Shown here piece by piece: positions 25,629 to 34,729 of a stretch of DNA of 64,000 nt (its first letter is position 1; the number at the start of each line of letters is the position of its first letter). Location of the stretch: positions 1,116,001 through 1,180,000 of the forward strand of contig CAXXUH010000004.1 of the NCBI GenBank assembly GCA_963665405.2, given 5' to 3'. The translations under genes and the position numbers were made by a program. Source of the stretch: G963665405 sp963665405. Lineage in GTDB: Bacteria > Chloroflexota > Dehalococcoidia > Lucifugimonadales > G963665405. Below the pieces are notes generated by a model. The model had not been told where the DNA came from and did no database searches. It worked only from the letters and a program-made list of their open reading frames with translations.

Positions 25629-26866
25629 TGGCTCGCGTGAGCCCGTCGGAGACCACGGCGGCCGGGGGAGTCGATCGTGATCCGGGGTCGAAAGCCCTTC
25701 GTATCCTGAAGATCAGCCAGACGTTCGCCTACTTCGACAGGGAGGGGCGCACGGTCCACGTTCGGGAGCTGGGCCGGAGTCTCGTCCAGCGCGGCCACCG
25801 GGTGACGGTGGTCACGTCCAGCTACTCGCCGCTGCGGAGCGTCGCGTCGCGGGACATCGACGGTGTCGAGGTGATATACCTCCGTCCGCTGGCCATGTTT
25901 CGCACGCTGAGCGTCGACCCCGGCATTCTCCCGCTTGCTCTTCGGCGTGTGGGCGAGTTCGATCTGGTTCATATCTACGGAGTGTACGACCTGCTCGGAC
26001 CGGTCACGGCCTATGTTTGCCGCCGCCGCGGCGTCCCTTACATCCTCGAGCCGATGGGCATGTATCCTCCGATCGTCAGCGGAGTCGTTGGGAAACGCCT
26101 GTACCACGCGATCCTGGGCCGACGGGTAATCCGCGGAGCGGCCCGGCTCATCGCAGTCTCGGAGCAGGAGAGGTCGGACCTCCTTGGAGTCGGTCTGGAC
26201 CCGGACCGGGTGATCGTTCGTCGCAACGGGGTAGACATCGAGTCGCTGTCGCCGGCGAACGGACGCGATGGCGTTCGGATGCGATGGGGCCTGGACGGCG
26301 ATGCTCCGGTGGTCCTGTTCCTTGGGCGTCTCGCTCCGGTGAAGGGGATAGAGGACCTGATCTCGGCGTTCGCCGCGGCCGGCTCCGGCTCGGCCCGGCT
26401 GGTGCTCGCGGGCCCTGAGGAGGAGGCCTCGTATCGAAGGCTTCTCGAGGAGCGGGCCAAGCAGCTTGGCGTCTCGGACCGCGTCCGGTTCGTCGGACCC
26501 CTTTACGGCGAGGACAAGGCAGCCGCTCTCCGGGCGGCCGACGTATTCGTGCTGCCGTCGGTGAAGGAGAACTTCGGGATCGCGGCCGTGGAGGCGATGG
26601 CGTGCGGCACGCCGGTGATAGTCACCGACCGGTGCGGATTGGCGCCGCTGGTTCAGGACAGGGCAGGACTGGTCGTACAACGCGGAGGCAGTTTCCTGAG
26701 CGACGCTATCGAATCCCTTCTGAGCGACCGGAGTCTCGCCGAGCGTCTGGGAGCCCGCGGCCCTGCGGCGGCCGAGTCGCTGTCCTGGGATGGACCGGTC
26801 TCCCAGATGGAGGCGCTCTACTCGGAGCTGCTCGCCGAGCGGTCCGCGGCCGCGGACCGCTCGTAG
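25628..26866 (+). CDS. Family 4 glycosyltransferase
   Basis: A 412-residue GT-B protein: an N-terminal region with VHVRELGRSLVQRGHRVTVVT, then HIYGVYDLLGP, ISVSEQ-like LIAVSEQERSDLL and VIVRRNGVD. The donor site is FLGRLAPVKGIEDLI, VLAGPEEE, ADVFVLPSVKENFGIAAVEAMACG (EX7E motif) and TPVIVTD. This is a standard retaining GT4 enzyme. Translation starts at an ATG that overlaps the preceding TGA by one base and ends directly before the asparagine synthase ATG, so it is tightly coupled on both sides. Confidence 0.85.
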   Translation: MARVSPSETTAAGGVDRDPGSKALRILKISQTFAYFDREGRTVHVRELGRSLVQRGHRVTVVTSSYSPLRSVASRDIDGVEVIYLRPLAMFRTLSVDPGILPLALRRVGEFDLVHIYGVYDLLGPVTAYVCRRRGVPYILEPMGMYPPIVSGVVGKRLYHAILGRRVIRGAARLIAVSEQERSDLLGVGLDPDRVIVRRNGVDIESLSPANGRDGVRMRWGLDGDAPVVLFLGRLAPVKGIEDLISAFAAAGSGSARLVLAGPEEEASYRRLLEERAKQLGVSDRVRFVGPLYGEDKAAALRAADVFVLPSVKENFGIAAVEAMACGTPVIVTDRCGLAPLVQDRAGLVVQRGGSFLSDAIESLLSDRSLAERLGARGPAAAESLSWDGPVSQMEALYSELLAERSAAADRS

Positions 26867-27214
26867 ATGTGCGGAATCTGCGGGGCGGCCGGCATCGATG
26901 ACCCGCGTCCGGTCGAGGCGATGACGGCGGTCCAGGCGCACAGGGGCCCCGACGACTCCGGCATGCATTTCATCCCGGAGTCGCGGCTGGCGCTCGGGCA
27001 CCGCCGGCTCAGCATCATCGACCTCTCCAGCGCCGGCCATCAGCCGATGTCGAACGACGACGGGTCGGTCTGGATCGTCCTGAACGGCGAGATCTACAAC
27101 TTCCGCGAGCTGCGCCGGGAGCTTGAGGGGCGGTTCGCTTCAGGTCCAGTACCGACACCGAGGTGGTGCTGCGCCTGTACGAGGCGGAGGGAGCCGATTT
27201 CGTCCGGCGCTTGA
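26867..27214 (+). CDS. asnB: Asparagine synthase (glutamine-hydrolysing), N-terminal part before a frameshift
   Basis: The frame encodes the start of a class II glutamine amidotransferase: MCGICGAAG with the catalytic Cys2, then AHRGPDDSG, LGHRRLSIIDLS and WIVLNGEIYNFRELR. Similarity ends at about base 27133. The last ~27 codons of this frame are out-of-frame sequence. The proper continuation (RFRSSTDTEVVLRLYE) is in the next frame from 27136, so one base is missing between 27133 and 27136. This is either an assembly or sequencing error or a real inactivating mutation. The rest of the enzyme is intact. Confidence 0.75.
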   Translation: MCGICGAAGIDDPRPVEAMTAVQAHRGPDDSGMHFIPESRLALGHRRLSIIDLSSAGHQPMSNDDGSVWIVLNGEIYNFRELRRELEGRFASGPVPTPRWCCACTRRREPISSGA

Positions 27215-28833
27215 ACGGGATGTTCGCCATCGCGATCTACGATGGGAGGCCACCCGGTCCGGGGCACCCCCGGTCGCCGAATCTCCTGCTTGCCCGCGAC
27301 CGGCTCGGGATAAAGCCCCTCTACTATCATGCTCGGGGGCGCCGTTTCCTGTTCGGCTCCGAGATCAAGGCGATACTCGCCTCCGGCCTGTACTTGCCGG
27401 ACGTCAACTGGCAGGCGGTTTCCGACTATTTCACCTACCTTTATGTGCCGAGCCCGGATACGGCCTTCGAGGGGATTCGGCAGCTGCCCCCCGGCCACCT
27501 GCTGGAGGTCAACCTTGGCTCTGTCGAGGTGACTCTCAAGCGCTACTGGCAGGTGGAGGGCGATGCGGACCACTCGACGGATGGGGACGTTTCGCAGAAG
27601 CTGCGGGACCTCCTGGCGGACAGTGTTCGTCTGAGGCTCGTCAGCGACGTGCCACTGGGCGTGTTCCTCAGCGGCGGGATCGACTCTGCCATCTTGACGG
27701 GACTGATGGCGGAGGCGTCCTCCGGACCGGTGAAGAGCTACACAGTGGTGTTTCGGGGCGATGAGCTTGAGCTCTATGACGAGCGGGATGCGGCCCGGCG
27801 GGTCGCCGACAGGTTCGGTACCGATCACCATGAGATCGAGGTGGACGTTGCGGACCCCGGCGAGATGTTCGACCTGGTGGAATTCTTCGACCAGCCCTTC
27901 GGGAATCCCACCTTCTACCTGACGCACCTGATCTCGAAAAGCACCCGCTCGGAAACGACCGTCGCGCTGAGCGGAGCGGGAGGCGACGAGCTCTTCGCGG
28001 GCTATCCGCGGTACCGGGCGCTGGCCCTGGCCCGCTGGGCCCGGTGGCTGCCCCGGCCCTTCCTCAACGGAGTCCGCTGGCTGCTCAGCCTCCCCAGAGA
28101 CGACCACCGGGGCATGGGGCTCCGTCGAGCGAGGCAGTTCTTCGACGGCCTGGACCCGGACCTCGCAAGGCAGCTCCTGAGATGGACCTACTTCCTGGGC
28201 GAGACGGAGAAGGCGGCGCTGCTGGGCCCCCTGGCCCGATCCGAGATGGCCGGCGCGAGCGGCTTCCTGCACCCAGACCGTCTGCTCCGGCGGCGCCTGG
28301 AGGACAGCCCGCTGAGCGATCCGGGGAACCGTGTGCTGCATCTCGATATCGAAACCTTCCTGGTCGACAACATCCTGGAGTACACAGACAAGATGAGCAT
28401 GGCCGTGGGACTCGAGGTCCGCGTCCCGTTTCTCGATCACCGGGTCGTCGAGCACAGCCTCGGAATCCCGTTCGGCCGGAAGCTCCGCGGGGGCCGGACG
28501 AAAGTCGTGCTGAAGGAGGCCTTCGCCGACCTCCTTCCGGAGGGCCACGCCGAGGCTCCGAAGAAGGGCTTCAATCTCCCGATAGCGCGCTGGACACAAA
28601 CGCACCTCGGCGGATACCTCGACTCAAACATGAGCCGGGAAGAGACCGAGCGCCAGGGCATCTTCGACTGGGAGTACATCCAGCTTCTTCGTCAGCAGCA
28701 CGCCGGGGGGAGGCGGGACAACTCGCACGAGCTGTTCTCTATCGTGATGTTCGACCTGTGGTACCGCAAGTACATCCTTGGGACAGAGCCGATCCGCCGC
28801 TGGAAGCCGGCAAGCGTTGCGGGGAGAGTGTGA
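27163..28833 (+). CDS. asnB: Asparagine synthase, remaining amidotransferase part and synthetase domain (after frameshift)
   Basis: A 556-residue frame continuing the enzyme: FVRRLNGMFAIAIYD, LLLARDRLGIKPLYY and FGSEIKA finish the amidotransferase domain. The synthetase domain has the PP-loop LGVFLSGGIDSAILTG and SGAGGDELFAGYPRYR, then EVRVPFLDHRVVEH and KGFNLPIARW. Joined across the lost base at about 27134, the protein would be about 655 residues, normal for AsnB. In glycan loci, AsnB-like enzymes often amidate a sugar acid or peptide side group and do not make asparagine, so the amide acceptor may be part of the polysaccharide. The GTG at 27163 is only a formal start. Confidence 0.8.
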   Translation: MVLRLYEAEGADFVRRLNGMFAIAIYDGRPPGPGHPRSPNLLLARDRLGIKPLYYHARGRRFLFGSEIKAILASGLYLPDVNWQAVSDYFTYLYVPSPDTAFEGIRQLPPGHLLEVNLGSVEVTLKRYWQVEGDADHSTDGDVSQKLRDLLADSVRLRLVSDVPLGVFLSGGIDSAILTGLMAEASSGPVKSYTVVFRGDELELYDERDAARRVADRFGTDHHEIEVDVADPGEMFDLVEFFDQPFGNPTFYLTHLISKSTRSETTVALSGAGGDELFAGYPRYRALALARWARWLPRPFLNGVRWLLSLPRDDHRGMGLRRARQFFDGLDPDLARQLLRWTYFLGETEKAALLGPLARSEMAGASGFLHPDRLLRRRLEDSPLSDPGNRVLHLDIETFLVDNILEYTDKMSMAVGLEVRVPFLDHRVVEHSLGIPFGRKLRGGRTKVVLKEAFADLLPEGHAEAPKKGFNLPIARWTQTHLGGYLDSNMSREETERQGIFDWEYIQLLRQQHAGGRRDNSHELFSIVMFDLWYRKYILGTEPIRRWKPASVAGRV

Positions 28834-28868
28834 CTCGATGAACTCGCCCATACGGATGAATTCGCCGC

Positions 28869-29951
28869 ATGGCTGAGCTGAACGCTGCCGTAGTCGGGGC
28901 GGGATTCATCGCCCTCAAGAAGCATCTGCCCGCGTTCAAGGCGCAGCGGGGCCGGGTCCGCCTGGCGGCCATCTGCGATCCGAATCTCGAAGCCGCGCAG
29001 GAGGCCGCGCGGGAGTTCGGCATCCCGGCGGTCTACGCCAGCGTGGCCGAGATGCTGGCGAACGAGGAGCTGGGGCTCGTCGACGTCTGCACCCCTCCGC
29101 GAACTCACGAGGAGGTGGCGCTGCTGGCGATCGAGAGCGGCTGCCACGTCCTGATCGAGAAGCCGATGGCCGTCGACGTCGCCGAGTGCGACAGGATAAT
29201 AGAGGCCTCCAACGAACGAGGCGTCAAGGTCTCGGTCGTCCACAGCGACCTGTTCTATCCGCCGTTCATGAAGGCCCGGGAGCTGGTCGCGCGCGGAGAG
29301 ATAGGCGACTTCATGGGCATGCGCATATTCCTCTCCACCCCGACCAGCTATATGACCTCTCGCGAGGACCACTGGGCGCACCGCCTGCCCGGCGGGGTGA
29401 TCGGCGAGAGCGGACCGCACGTCGTCTACATGACCCTGGCGTTCATCAATCCGGTCAAGGAGGTGAAGGTCCACGCGCTCAAGTGCCTGTCGTACCCGTG
29501 GTCGAAGTTTGAAGACTACCGGCTGGACCTAATAGGTGAGCGCGCTGCCAGCACCGTGACCTCGATCTACACCACCGACCAGTGGGCGGCGCAGGTGGAC
29601 ATCTGGGGGACCCGGGGAGAGCTGAAGCTCGACCTCGAGGTCATGTCCCTGGTGAGGCACAGGAGGCCCAGCCTGAGTCCGCTGCACGTCGCGTCGTCCG
29701 GACTCAGCGAGTCCGTCCAGCTTGCGGTGGGCACCCTCAAGGCGGGCACACAGGTGCTCCTGCGGCGCTTCAAGAAGACCCACGACATCCTCATAGAGCG
29801 ATTCGTCGACAGCATTCTGCTCGACACGCCGCCTCCGGTGTCTGCCGAGGAGGGGCGCGAGGCTGTCAGGGTCATGGGCCTGATCGTGGATCAGCTCGGC
29901 CGGCTTCCGAGTGTCGACGGCCGCGTCGAGAACGGAGCAAGGCAGGGATGA
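28869..29951 (+). CDS. Gfo/Idh/MocA-family oxidoreductase
   Basis: A 360-residue NAD(P)-dependent sugar oxidoreductase. The Rossmann start is AVVGAGFIALKKHLP, followed by VDVCTPPRTHEEVALLAIE, CHVLIEKPMAVDV (the conserved EKP) and WAHRLPGGVIGESGPHVVY, carrying the substrate-site Gly-Gly/His motif. Members oxidise or reduce sugars or sugar nucleotides, for example at C3. Its stop overlaps the start of the carbamoyltransferase gene (ATGA). A second Gfo/Idh/MocA domain sits in the fusion at 23469, so two such redox steps are probably used. Confidence 0.85.
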   Translation: MAELNAAVVGAGFIALKKHLPAFKAQRGRVRLAAICDPNLEAAQEAAREFGIPAVYASVAEMLANEELGLVDVCTPPRTHEEVALLAIESGCHVLIEKPMAVDVAECDRIIEASNERGVKVSVVHSDLFYPPFMKARELVARGEIGDFMGMRIFLSTPTSYMTSREDHWAHRLPGGVIGESGPHVVYMTLAFINPVKEVKVHALKCLSYPWSKFEDYRLDLIGERAASTVTSIYTTDQWAAQVDIWGTRGELKLDLEVMSLVRHRRPSLSPLHVASSGLSESVQLAVGTLKAGTQVLLRRFKKTHDILIERFVDSILLDTPPPVSAEEGREAVRVMGLIVDQLGRLPSVDGRVENGARQG

Positions 29952-31711
29952 TCATCCTGGGGATCAACGCCTATCATGGAGACGCCGCGGCGGCGATCTT
30001 TCGGGACGGAGAGCTTGTGACCGCCGTGGAGGAGGAGCGGTTCACCCGGGTCAAGCACTCGGCCGGCTTTCCCCGCCACGCGATCCGGTACTGCCTCGAT
30101 GCGGCCGGCATCAGGCCGGAGGACCTGGACCACGTGGCGATCCCTCGGAAGCGGTCCGCCCATATGCTGAACAAGGCTCTCTGGGCGATACGGCTGCCGC
30201 ACATGGCGCTGGGCCGGACAAAGGTCTGGCGCCGCTTCGGGGACATCAGAGAGACCCTGGCGGACTGTCTGGGGACGAGCCCGGACCGTCTCCGGGCAGA
30301 ACTCCACTTTGTCGAGCACCACGTGGCCCATGCCGCCAGCTCGTTCTACTCGTCGCCTTTCGAGGACGCCGCCATCCTGTCGCTGGATGGGCTCGGCGAC
30401 TTCGCCAGCATGCTGTGGGGGACGGCGAAGGGCCGGGATATGAACGTCGAAGGGTCGGTCCTGTTCCCGCACTCCCTGGGCCTCTACTACACGGCGATCA
30501 CCCAGTACCTCGGGTTCTGGAAGTACGGCGACGAGTACAAGGTCATGGGGCTGGCGTCGTACGGGGAGCCCAACTACAAAGAGGTGTTCGACCGGATCGT
30601 CCGCCCGGGTCGCGGAGTCAGCTTCAGCCTCGACCTCGGCTATTTCGTCCACCACAAGCGTGGTCCCGAAATGTCGTGGGGCGAGGGGGAGCCGAAGCAG
30701 GGTAGGCTCTTCTCGGAGAGGCTCGAACGGGAGCTCGGTCCGGCTCGGGAGCCGGGCAGCCCCGTCGAAAAGCACCACGAAGACGTGGCGGCTACCCTCC
30801 AGTGGCGGCTGGAAGAGGCGGTCTTCGATCTAGCCAATCGTCTCTACGACCGGACGAGAGCGGCCAACCTGTGCTACGCGGGAGGCGTCGCGTTCAACTG
30901 CGTCGCCAACGGCAAACTGTTCGACCGGACGCCCTTCAAAGAGGTGTACGTCCATTCTGCGGCCGGCGACTCGGGCCTCGCCGTCGGCGCCTCGCTCTAC
31001 GTCTATCACCAGGTCCTCGGGAACCCCCGGAGCTTCACCATGAGCCATGCCTCGTGGGGTCCGGAGTACCCGGCCGACCGGATTCGCGATGCCCTGGACC
31101 GGGCCGGCCTGTCCGCCAGAGACCTCGGTGGCGCCCGGCTGGCCGAGGAGACCGCCTCCCGGATCGCGGATGGGATGGTCGTCGGCTGGTACCAGGGTCG
31201 TTGCGAGTGGGGCCCGCGAGCGCTCGGCAACCGCAGCATAGTGGCCGACCCTCGGAGTCCAGACATGAAGGATATTCTCAACGGCCGCATCAAGCATCGG
31301 GAGCCCTTCCGTCCTTTCGCTCCATCGGTATTGGAGGAGGCCACCGGAGATTGGTTCGAGAGGGACTACCCCTCTCCGTTCATGCTGATGGCCTACCCGG
31401 TCATCCCCGAGAAGCGCCGCCTGATACCGGCCACCACGCACGTGGACGGCACCGCACGGCTTCAGACGGTGAATCGCGACCACAGCCCCGACTACTGGGA
31501 GCTGATAAACGCGTTCGGGAAGGCGACCGGCGTTCCGATCCTCCTGAACACCTCCCTCAACGAGAACGAGCCCATCGTCAACACGCCCGAGGAGGCAATC
31601 GAGGTCTTTCTCAGGACGAAGATGGACGTGCTGGCGATCGGGCCGTATCTGGTCGAGCGCAACGGCGAGCGCACCACTCAGAAGAAAGAAAGCCAGATGA
31701 GGTCCACGTAG
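29948..31711 (+). CDS. NodU/CmcH-type carbamoyltransferase
   Basis: A 587-residue protein: MIILGINAYHGDAAAAIF (ASKHA-like start), EEERFTRVKHSAGFP, the metal-site HVAHAASSFYSSPFE, LSLDGLGDFASM, LCYAGGVAFNCVANGKL, and the C-terminal Carbam_trans_C domain with WYQGRCEWGPRALGNRSI and ILLNTSLNENEPIV. These are the signatures of O-carbamoyltransferases that use carbamoyl phosphate and ATP to carbamoylate sugars (NodU) or antibiotics (CmcH). It is therefore likely to put a carbamoyl group on a sugar of this glycan. The ATG at 29948 overlaps the upstream stop; the open frame before it is gene shadow. Confidence 0.88.
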   Translation: MIILGINAYHGDAAAAIFRDGELVTAVEEERFTRVKHSAGFPRHAIRYCLDAAGIRPEDLDHVAIPRKRSAHMLNKALWAIRLPHMALGRTKVWRRFGDIRETLADCLGTSPDRLRAELHFVEHHVAHAASSFYSSPFEDAAILSLDGLGDFASMLWGTAKGRDMNVEGSVLFPHSLGLYYTAITQYLGFWKYGDEYKVMGLASYGEPNYKEVFDRIVRPGRGVSFSLDLGYFVHHKRGPEMSWGEGEPKQGRLFSERLERELGPAREPGSPVEKHHEDVAATLQWRLEEAVFDLANRLYDRTRAANLCYAGGVAFNCVANGKLFDRTPFKEVYVHSAAGDSGLAVGASLYVYHQVLGNPRSFTMSHASWGPEYPADRIRDALDRAGLSARDLGGARLAEETASRIADGMVVGWYQGRCEWGPRALGNRSIVADPRSPDMKDILNGRIKHREPFRPFAPSVLEEATGDWFERDYPSPFMLMAYPVIPEKRRLIPATTHVDGTARLQTVNRDHSPDYWELINAFGKATGVPILLNTSLNENEPIVNTPEEAIEVFLRTKMDVLAIGPYLVERNGERTTQKKESQMRST

Positions 31712-31739
31712 TGGTTGAATCGCCCGAGACGCTGACGCC

Positions 31740-32978
31740 GTGAAGGTCCTTCTTCTGAATCTGTACTATCCGCCCGACACCAGCGCGACTGCCGGTGTTG
31801 TCGAAGACGTCGTCTCGGCTCTGGCCGTCGGACACCAGGTGACGGTCGTCGCGGGGCGGCCGTCGTACGCGCCGCTGGAGCGGCATCCGTACTACCTGAG
31901 GCGCCGGGAGCGCGACGGCCACGTGACGGTCGACCGTGTCGGCTCGACGGCCTTTGGGCGGGGGAACAAGCTCGGCCGGGTCTCCAACTACGTGTCGTAT
32001 CTGCTGCTCACATTCATCGCCGCGCTCCTGGCCAGGCCCAGGCCCGACGCCGTGATCGTGATGACGGACCCTCCGCTCGTAAGCCTAGTGGGTGCGGTCG
32101 TGGCGAAGCTGCGCGGCTGTCCACTCGTGTATAACATCCGTGACCTCCATCCGGACATGGCCGTGGCCTCCGGAGCGATCGGCCCCGCGCCGATCGCTCC
32201 GGTCTGGGAGCGGCTCCACCGCTGGAGCCTGAGGCGGGCGGATCTGGTCATCGTGCTGGGAGACGATATGAGGGCCCGGATTCTTGCCAAGGGAATCGAC
32301 CCGGGGAGGGTGCAGGTGGTACGTGACGGCGCGCGGGCCCCGGACCCCGGTGCAAATGGGAACGGGCCCTCGGCGCTGGCCGAAATCAGGGACGGCTTCG
32401 AGTTCGTCGTTCTGCACGCCGGCAACCTGGGGTTCGCCGGCGTCTGGGACACCCTGCTGGAGGCGGCGCGCCGGGTCGAAGGGAACGGGATTGGCTTCGT
32501 CTTTGTCGGGGACGGAGCGCTACGAGCGTCGCTGGAGGAGCGCGCCGCCGGGATCGGCAACGTCCGGTTTCTACCCTTCTATCCGGGCGAGCAGCTTCCG
32601 CAGGTTCTGGCCTCGGCCGACCTCCACGTCGTGACGGTCCGCAAGGGGCTGGAGGGCCTGGTCGTCCCCAGCAAGCTGTATCCGATCCTGATGGCAGGCC
32701 GGCCAGTGCTCGCGCTGAGCGCCGCCGAAGCGGACGTGGCACGGATAGTCAACGAGCATGGGTGTGGCTTCGTCGTCGACCCGGACGACCCGGACGCCGT
32801 CGCCGAAACGGTCCGGAGCGTCCGGCAGCGGCCGGAGGTCCTGGAGACCATGGCCCAGAAGGCGAGGCAGGCCTCGCGTCTGTTCGATCGGGAGCATGAG
32901 CTGAAGCGATTCGTCGGACTGGTCGAAGCTGTGGCCGGCGCCGCCTCGACCGTGTCGAGCCCGTCAGGAGGTAGCTAG
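31740..32978 (+). CDS. Family 4 glycosyltransferase (WbuB-like)
   Basis: A 412-residue GT-B protein starting at GTG 31740. The N-terminal domain has LLNLYYPPDTSATAGVVEDV, VIVMTDPPL and YNIRDLHPDM, typical of WbuB-like fucosaminyl/aminosugar transferases. The C-terminal domain has VVLHAGNLGFAG, FVFVGDGALR, ADLHVVTVRKGLEGLVVPSK and PVLALSA. The stop overlaps the GTG of the epimerase gene (TAGTG). It probably extends the lipid-linked unit soon after the initiating transferase encoded downstream. Confidence 0.85.
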   Translation: MKVLLLNLYYPPDTSATAGVVEDVVSALAVGHQVTVVAGRPSYAPLERHPYYLRRRERDGHVTVDRVGSTAFGRGNKLGRVSNYVSYLLLTFIAALLARPRPDAVIVMTDPPLVSLVGAVVAKLRGCPLVYNIRDLHPDMAVASGAIGPAPIAPVWERLHRWSLRRADLVIVLGDDMRARILAKGIDPGRVQVVRDGARAPDPGANGNGPSALAEIRDGFEFVVLHAGNLGFAGVWDTLLEAARRVEGNGIGFVFVGDGALRASLEERAAGIGNVRFLPFYPGEQLPQVLASADLHVVTVRKGLEGLVVPSKLYPILMAGRPVLALSAAEADVARIVNEHGCGFVVDPDDPDAVAETVRSVRQRPEVLETMAQKARQASRLFDREHELKRFVGLVEAVAGAASTVSSPSGGS

Positions 32979-33973
32979 TGAAGTCGAGCGTTCTGGTAAC
33001 GGGAGCGGGGGGGTTCATCGGCCATCACATGGTCAAGTATCTGACGGCTCAGGGAGTCCGGGTCCGGGGGGTAGACGTCAAGGAGCCCGAGTACGAGCCC
33101 ACCGAAGCCGATGAGTTCGAACTGCTGGACCTCCGCCGCTGGGACAACTGCCTGCTCGCGACCAGGGGGATCGACGAGGTGTACCTGTTGGCCGCGGACA
33201 TGGGAGGCATCGGGTATATCACGGCGTACCACGCCGAGGTCGCCCGCAACAACGTTCTGATCAACGCCCACATGCTCGAGGCCAGCCGGGTCAACGGCGT
33301 GTCCCGGCTGTTCTACTCCAGCTCGGCTTGCATCTATCCGGAGTACAAGCAGGAGATGGCCGACGTTACCCCGCTCAAGGAGGACGATGCCTATCCCGCC
33401 CAGCCCGAGGAGGGCTACGGCTGGGAGAAGCTGTTCACCGAGAATCTGTGCCGCTACTACCTGCAGGACTACGGTATGGAGACGAGGGTGGCGCGCTTTC
33501 ACAACGTCTACGGTCCGCTCGGGACCTACGAGGGTGGACGCGAGAAGGCTCCGGCGGCCATCTGCCGGAAGGTCGCCCTGGCGCAGGACGGCGGTCAGAT
33601 CGAGATCTGGGGGGACGGGCTGCAGACCCGGTCCTTCATGTACGTGGACGACTGCGTCGAGGGAATCCATCGGATCATGCGGTCCGATGTCTCGGACCCG
33701 CTGAACCTGGGGACGGACGTCATGGTGACCGTCGACGAGCTGGTCGACATTATCTGTCGAGCCGCCGGAAAGAAGCTCGAAAAACGCCACGACACGTCCC
33801 AGCCTCAGGGGGTCCGAGGGCGGAACAGCGACAACACCCGTCTGAGCGAGGTGCTGGGATGGCAGCCGTCGATTCCCCTGGACAAGGGGATGGGAACGAC
33901 CTATCGATGGATAGAGGGGGAGCTGGTCCGGACCGGCAGGATTCAGGCCCCGGTGCCGATATCCAGTGTCTGA
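32978..33973 (+). CDS. GDP-mannose 3,5-epimerase homologue (extended SDR)
   Basis: A 331-residue NAD-dependent sugar-nucleotide epimerase. The cofactor loop is VTGAGGFIGHHMVKYL. LAADMGGIGYI, SSSACIYPEYKQ, YGWEKL, YGPLGTYEGGREKAPAA, WGDGLQTRSFMYVDD and GVRGRNSDN match plant GDP-mannose 3,5-epimerase almost motif for motif. Cys118, Tyr147, Lys151 and Lys190 fall at a constant offset of 27 from the plant residues I recall as catalytic (Cys145, Tyr174, Lys178, Lys217). It should convert GDP-D-mannose to GDP-L-galactose or GDP-L-gulose, supplying an unusual L-sugar. GTG start, overlapping the stop upstream. Confidence 0.8.
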   Translation: MKSSVLVTGAGGFIGHHMVKYLTAQGVRVRGVDVKEPEYEPTEADEFELLDLRRWDNCLLATRGIDEVYLLAADMGGIGYITAYHAEVARNNVLINAHMLEASRVNGVSRLFYSSSACIYPEYKQEMADVTPLKEDDAYPAQPEEGYGWEKLFTENLCRYYLQDYGMETRVARFHNVYGPLGTYEGGREKAPAAICRKVALAQDGGQIEIWGDGLQTRSFMYVDDCVEGIHRIMRSDVSDPLNLGTDVMVTVDELVDIICRAAGKKLEKRHDTSQPQGVRGRNSDNTRLSEVLGWQPSIPLDKGMGTTYRWIEGELVRTGRIQAPVPISSV

Positions 33974-34670
33974 CACGCCTGGAGACAGCGGAGGAGCGCC
34001 GATGGATGAAGCACGGAACCGGGCCGGGAGATCCAACCTGGAAGCGGGTGGCCGGTCCCTCGCTCTGAGAGAGGCCTCCAAACGAGTCTTCGACCTGGCG
34101 ATTCTGACCGTCGCGCACCTGGTCCTGGCGCCGGTCTTCATCGCCCTGTGGACAGTGATCCCGCTGCTCATCTGGCTGGAAGACCGGGGCCCAGTCTTCT
34201 ATCGTCAGGAGCGGCCGGGCAGGGGGGGCAAGCCGTTTGCACTCCTCAAGTTCCGGACGATGGTCGTCAACGCCGACTCTGTCGGGCCGGCCTGGACGAC
34301 GGACAAGGACCCACGGATTACGCGGATAGGCCGGATACTGCGGAAGACGGCCCTAGACGAGCTGCCCGGCGTGCTCAGCATCTGGAAGGGCTCGATGAGC
34401 TTCGTCGGCCCCCGTGCCCTCCCGAAAAAGGAACAGGAGATGTTCGAGCGGGAGATCGAGGGGTTCAGCCGAAGGCTGCGGATTCGGCCTGGACTCACCG
34501 GGCTCGCCCAGGTCTACGATCAGGTCGACGATGCCCGCACCAAGCTCCGGTACGACCTCGAATACATCGATCGGATGAGCCTGGCACTCGATGTCAAGCT
34601 CGTGGTCCTGTCGGTCCGAAACACCATGATGGGCAAATGGGACACCAGAACAGGCAAGACGGCGGCCTAG
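33966..34670 (+). CDS. Initiating sugar-phosphate transferase (WcaJ/WbaP C-terminal type)
   Basis: A 234-residue membrane-bound phosphoglycosyl transferase. One N-terminal hydrophobic hairpin (LAILTVAHLVLAPVFIALW) is followed by PVFYRQERPGRGGKPFALLKFRTM, then DKDPRITRIGRILRKTALDELPG (the Asp-Glu catalytic pair) and SFVGPRALP, LRIRPGLTGLAQV. Such enzymes put a sugar phosphate on undecaprenyl phosphate and so start repeat-unit synthesis. There is no large N-terminal membrane domain, so it is the short type. It starts at GTG 33966, overlapping the epimerase gene by eight bases. Confidence 0.88.
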   Translation: MSDTPGDSGGAPMDEARNRAGRSNLEAGGRSLALREASKRVFDLAILTVAHLVLAPVFIALWTVIPLLIWLEDRGPVFYRQERPGRGGKPFALLKFRTMVVNADSVGPAWTTDKDPRITRIGRILRKTALDELPGVLSIWKGSMSFVGPRALPKKEQEMFEREIEGFSRRLRIRPGLTGLAQVYDQVDDARTKLRYDLEYIDRMSLALDVKLVVLSVRNTMMGKWDTRTGKTAA

Positions 34671-34729
34671 CGGGCCCGGTAAAGTGGAACGACGTTTGAA
34701 GGGCGCCATAGTTGCCGAAGATAGTTTTA

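Noticed and set aside
29891..30778. Antisense frame over the carbamoyltransferase gene
   Set aside because: No motifs; the sense strand carries the full NodU/CmcH signature.
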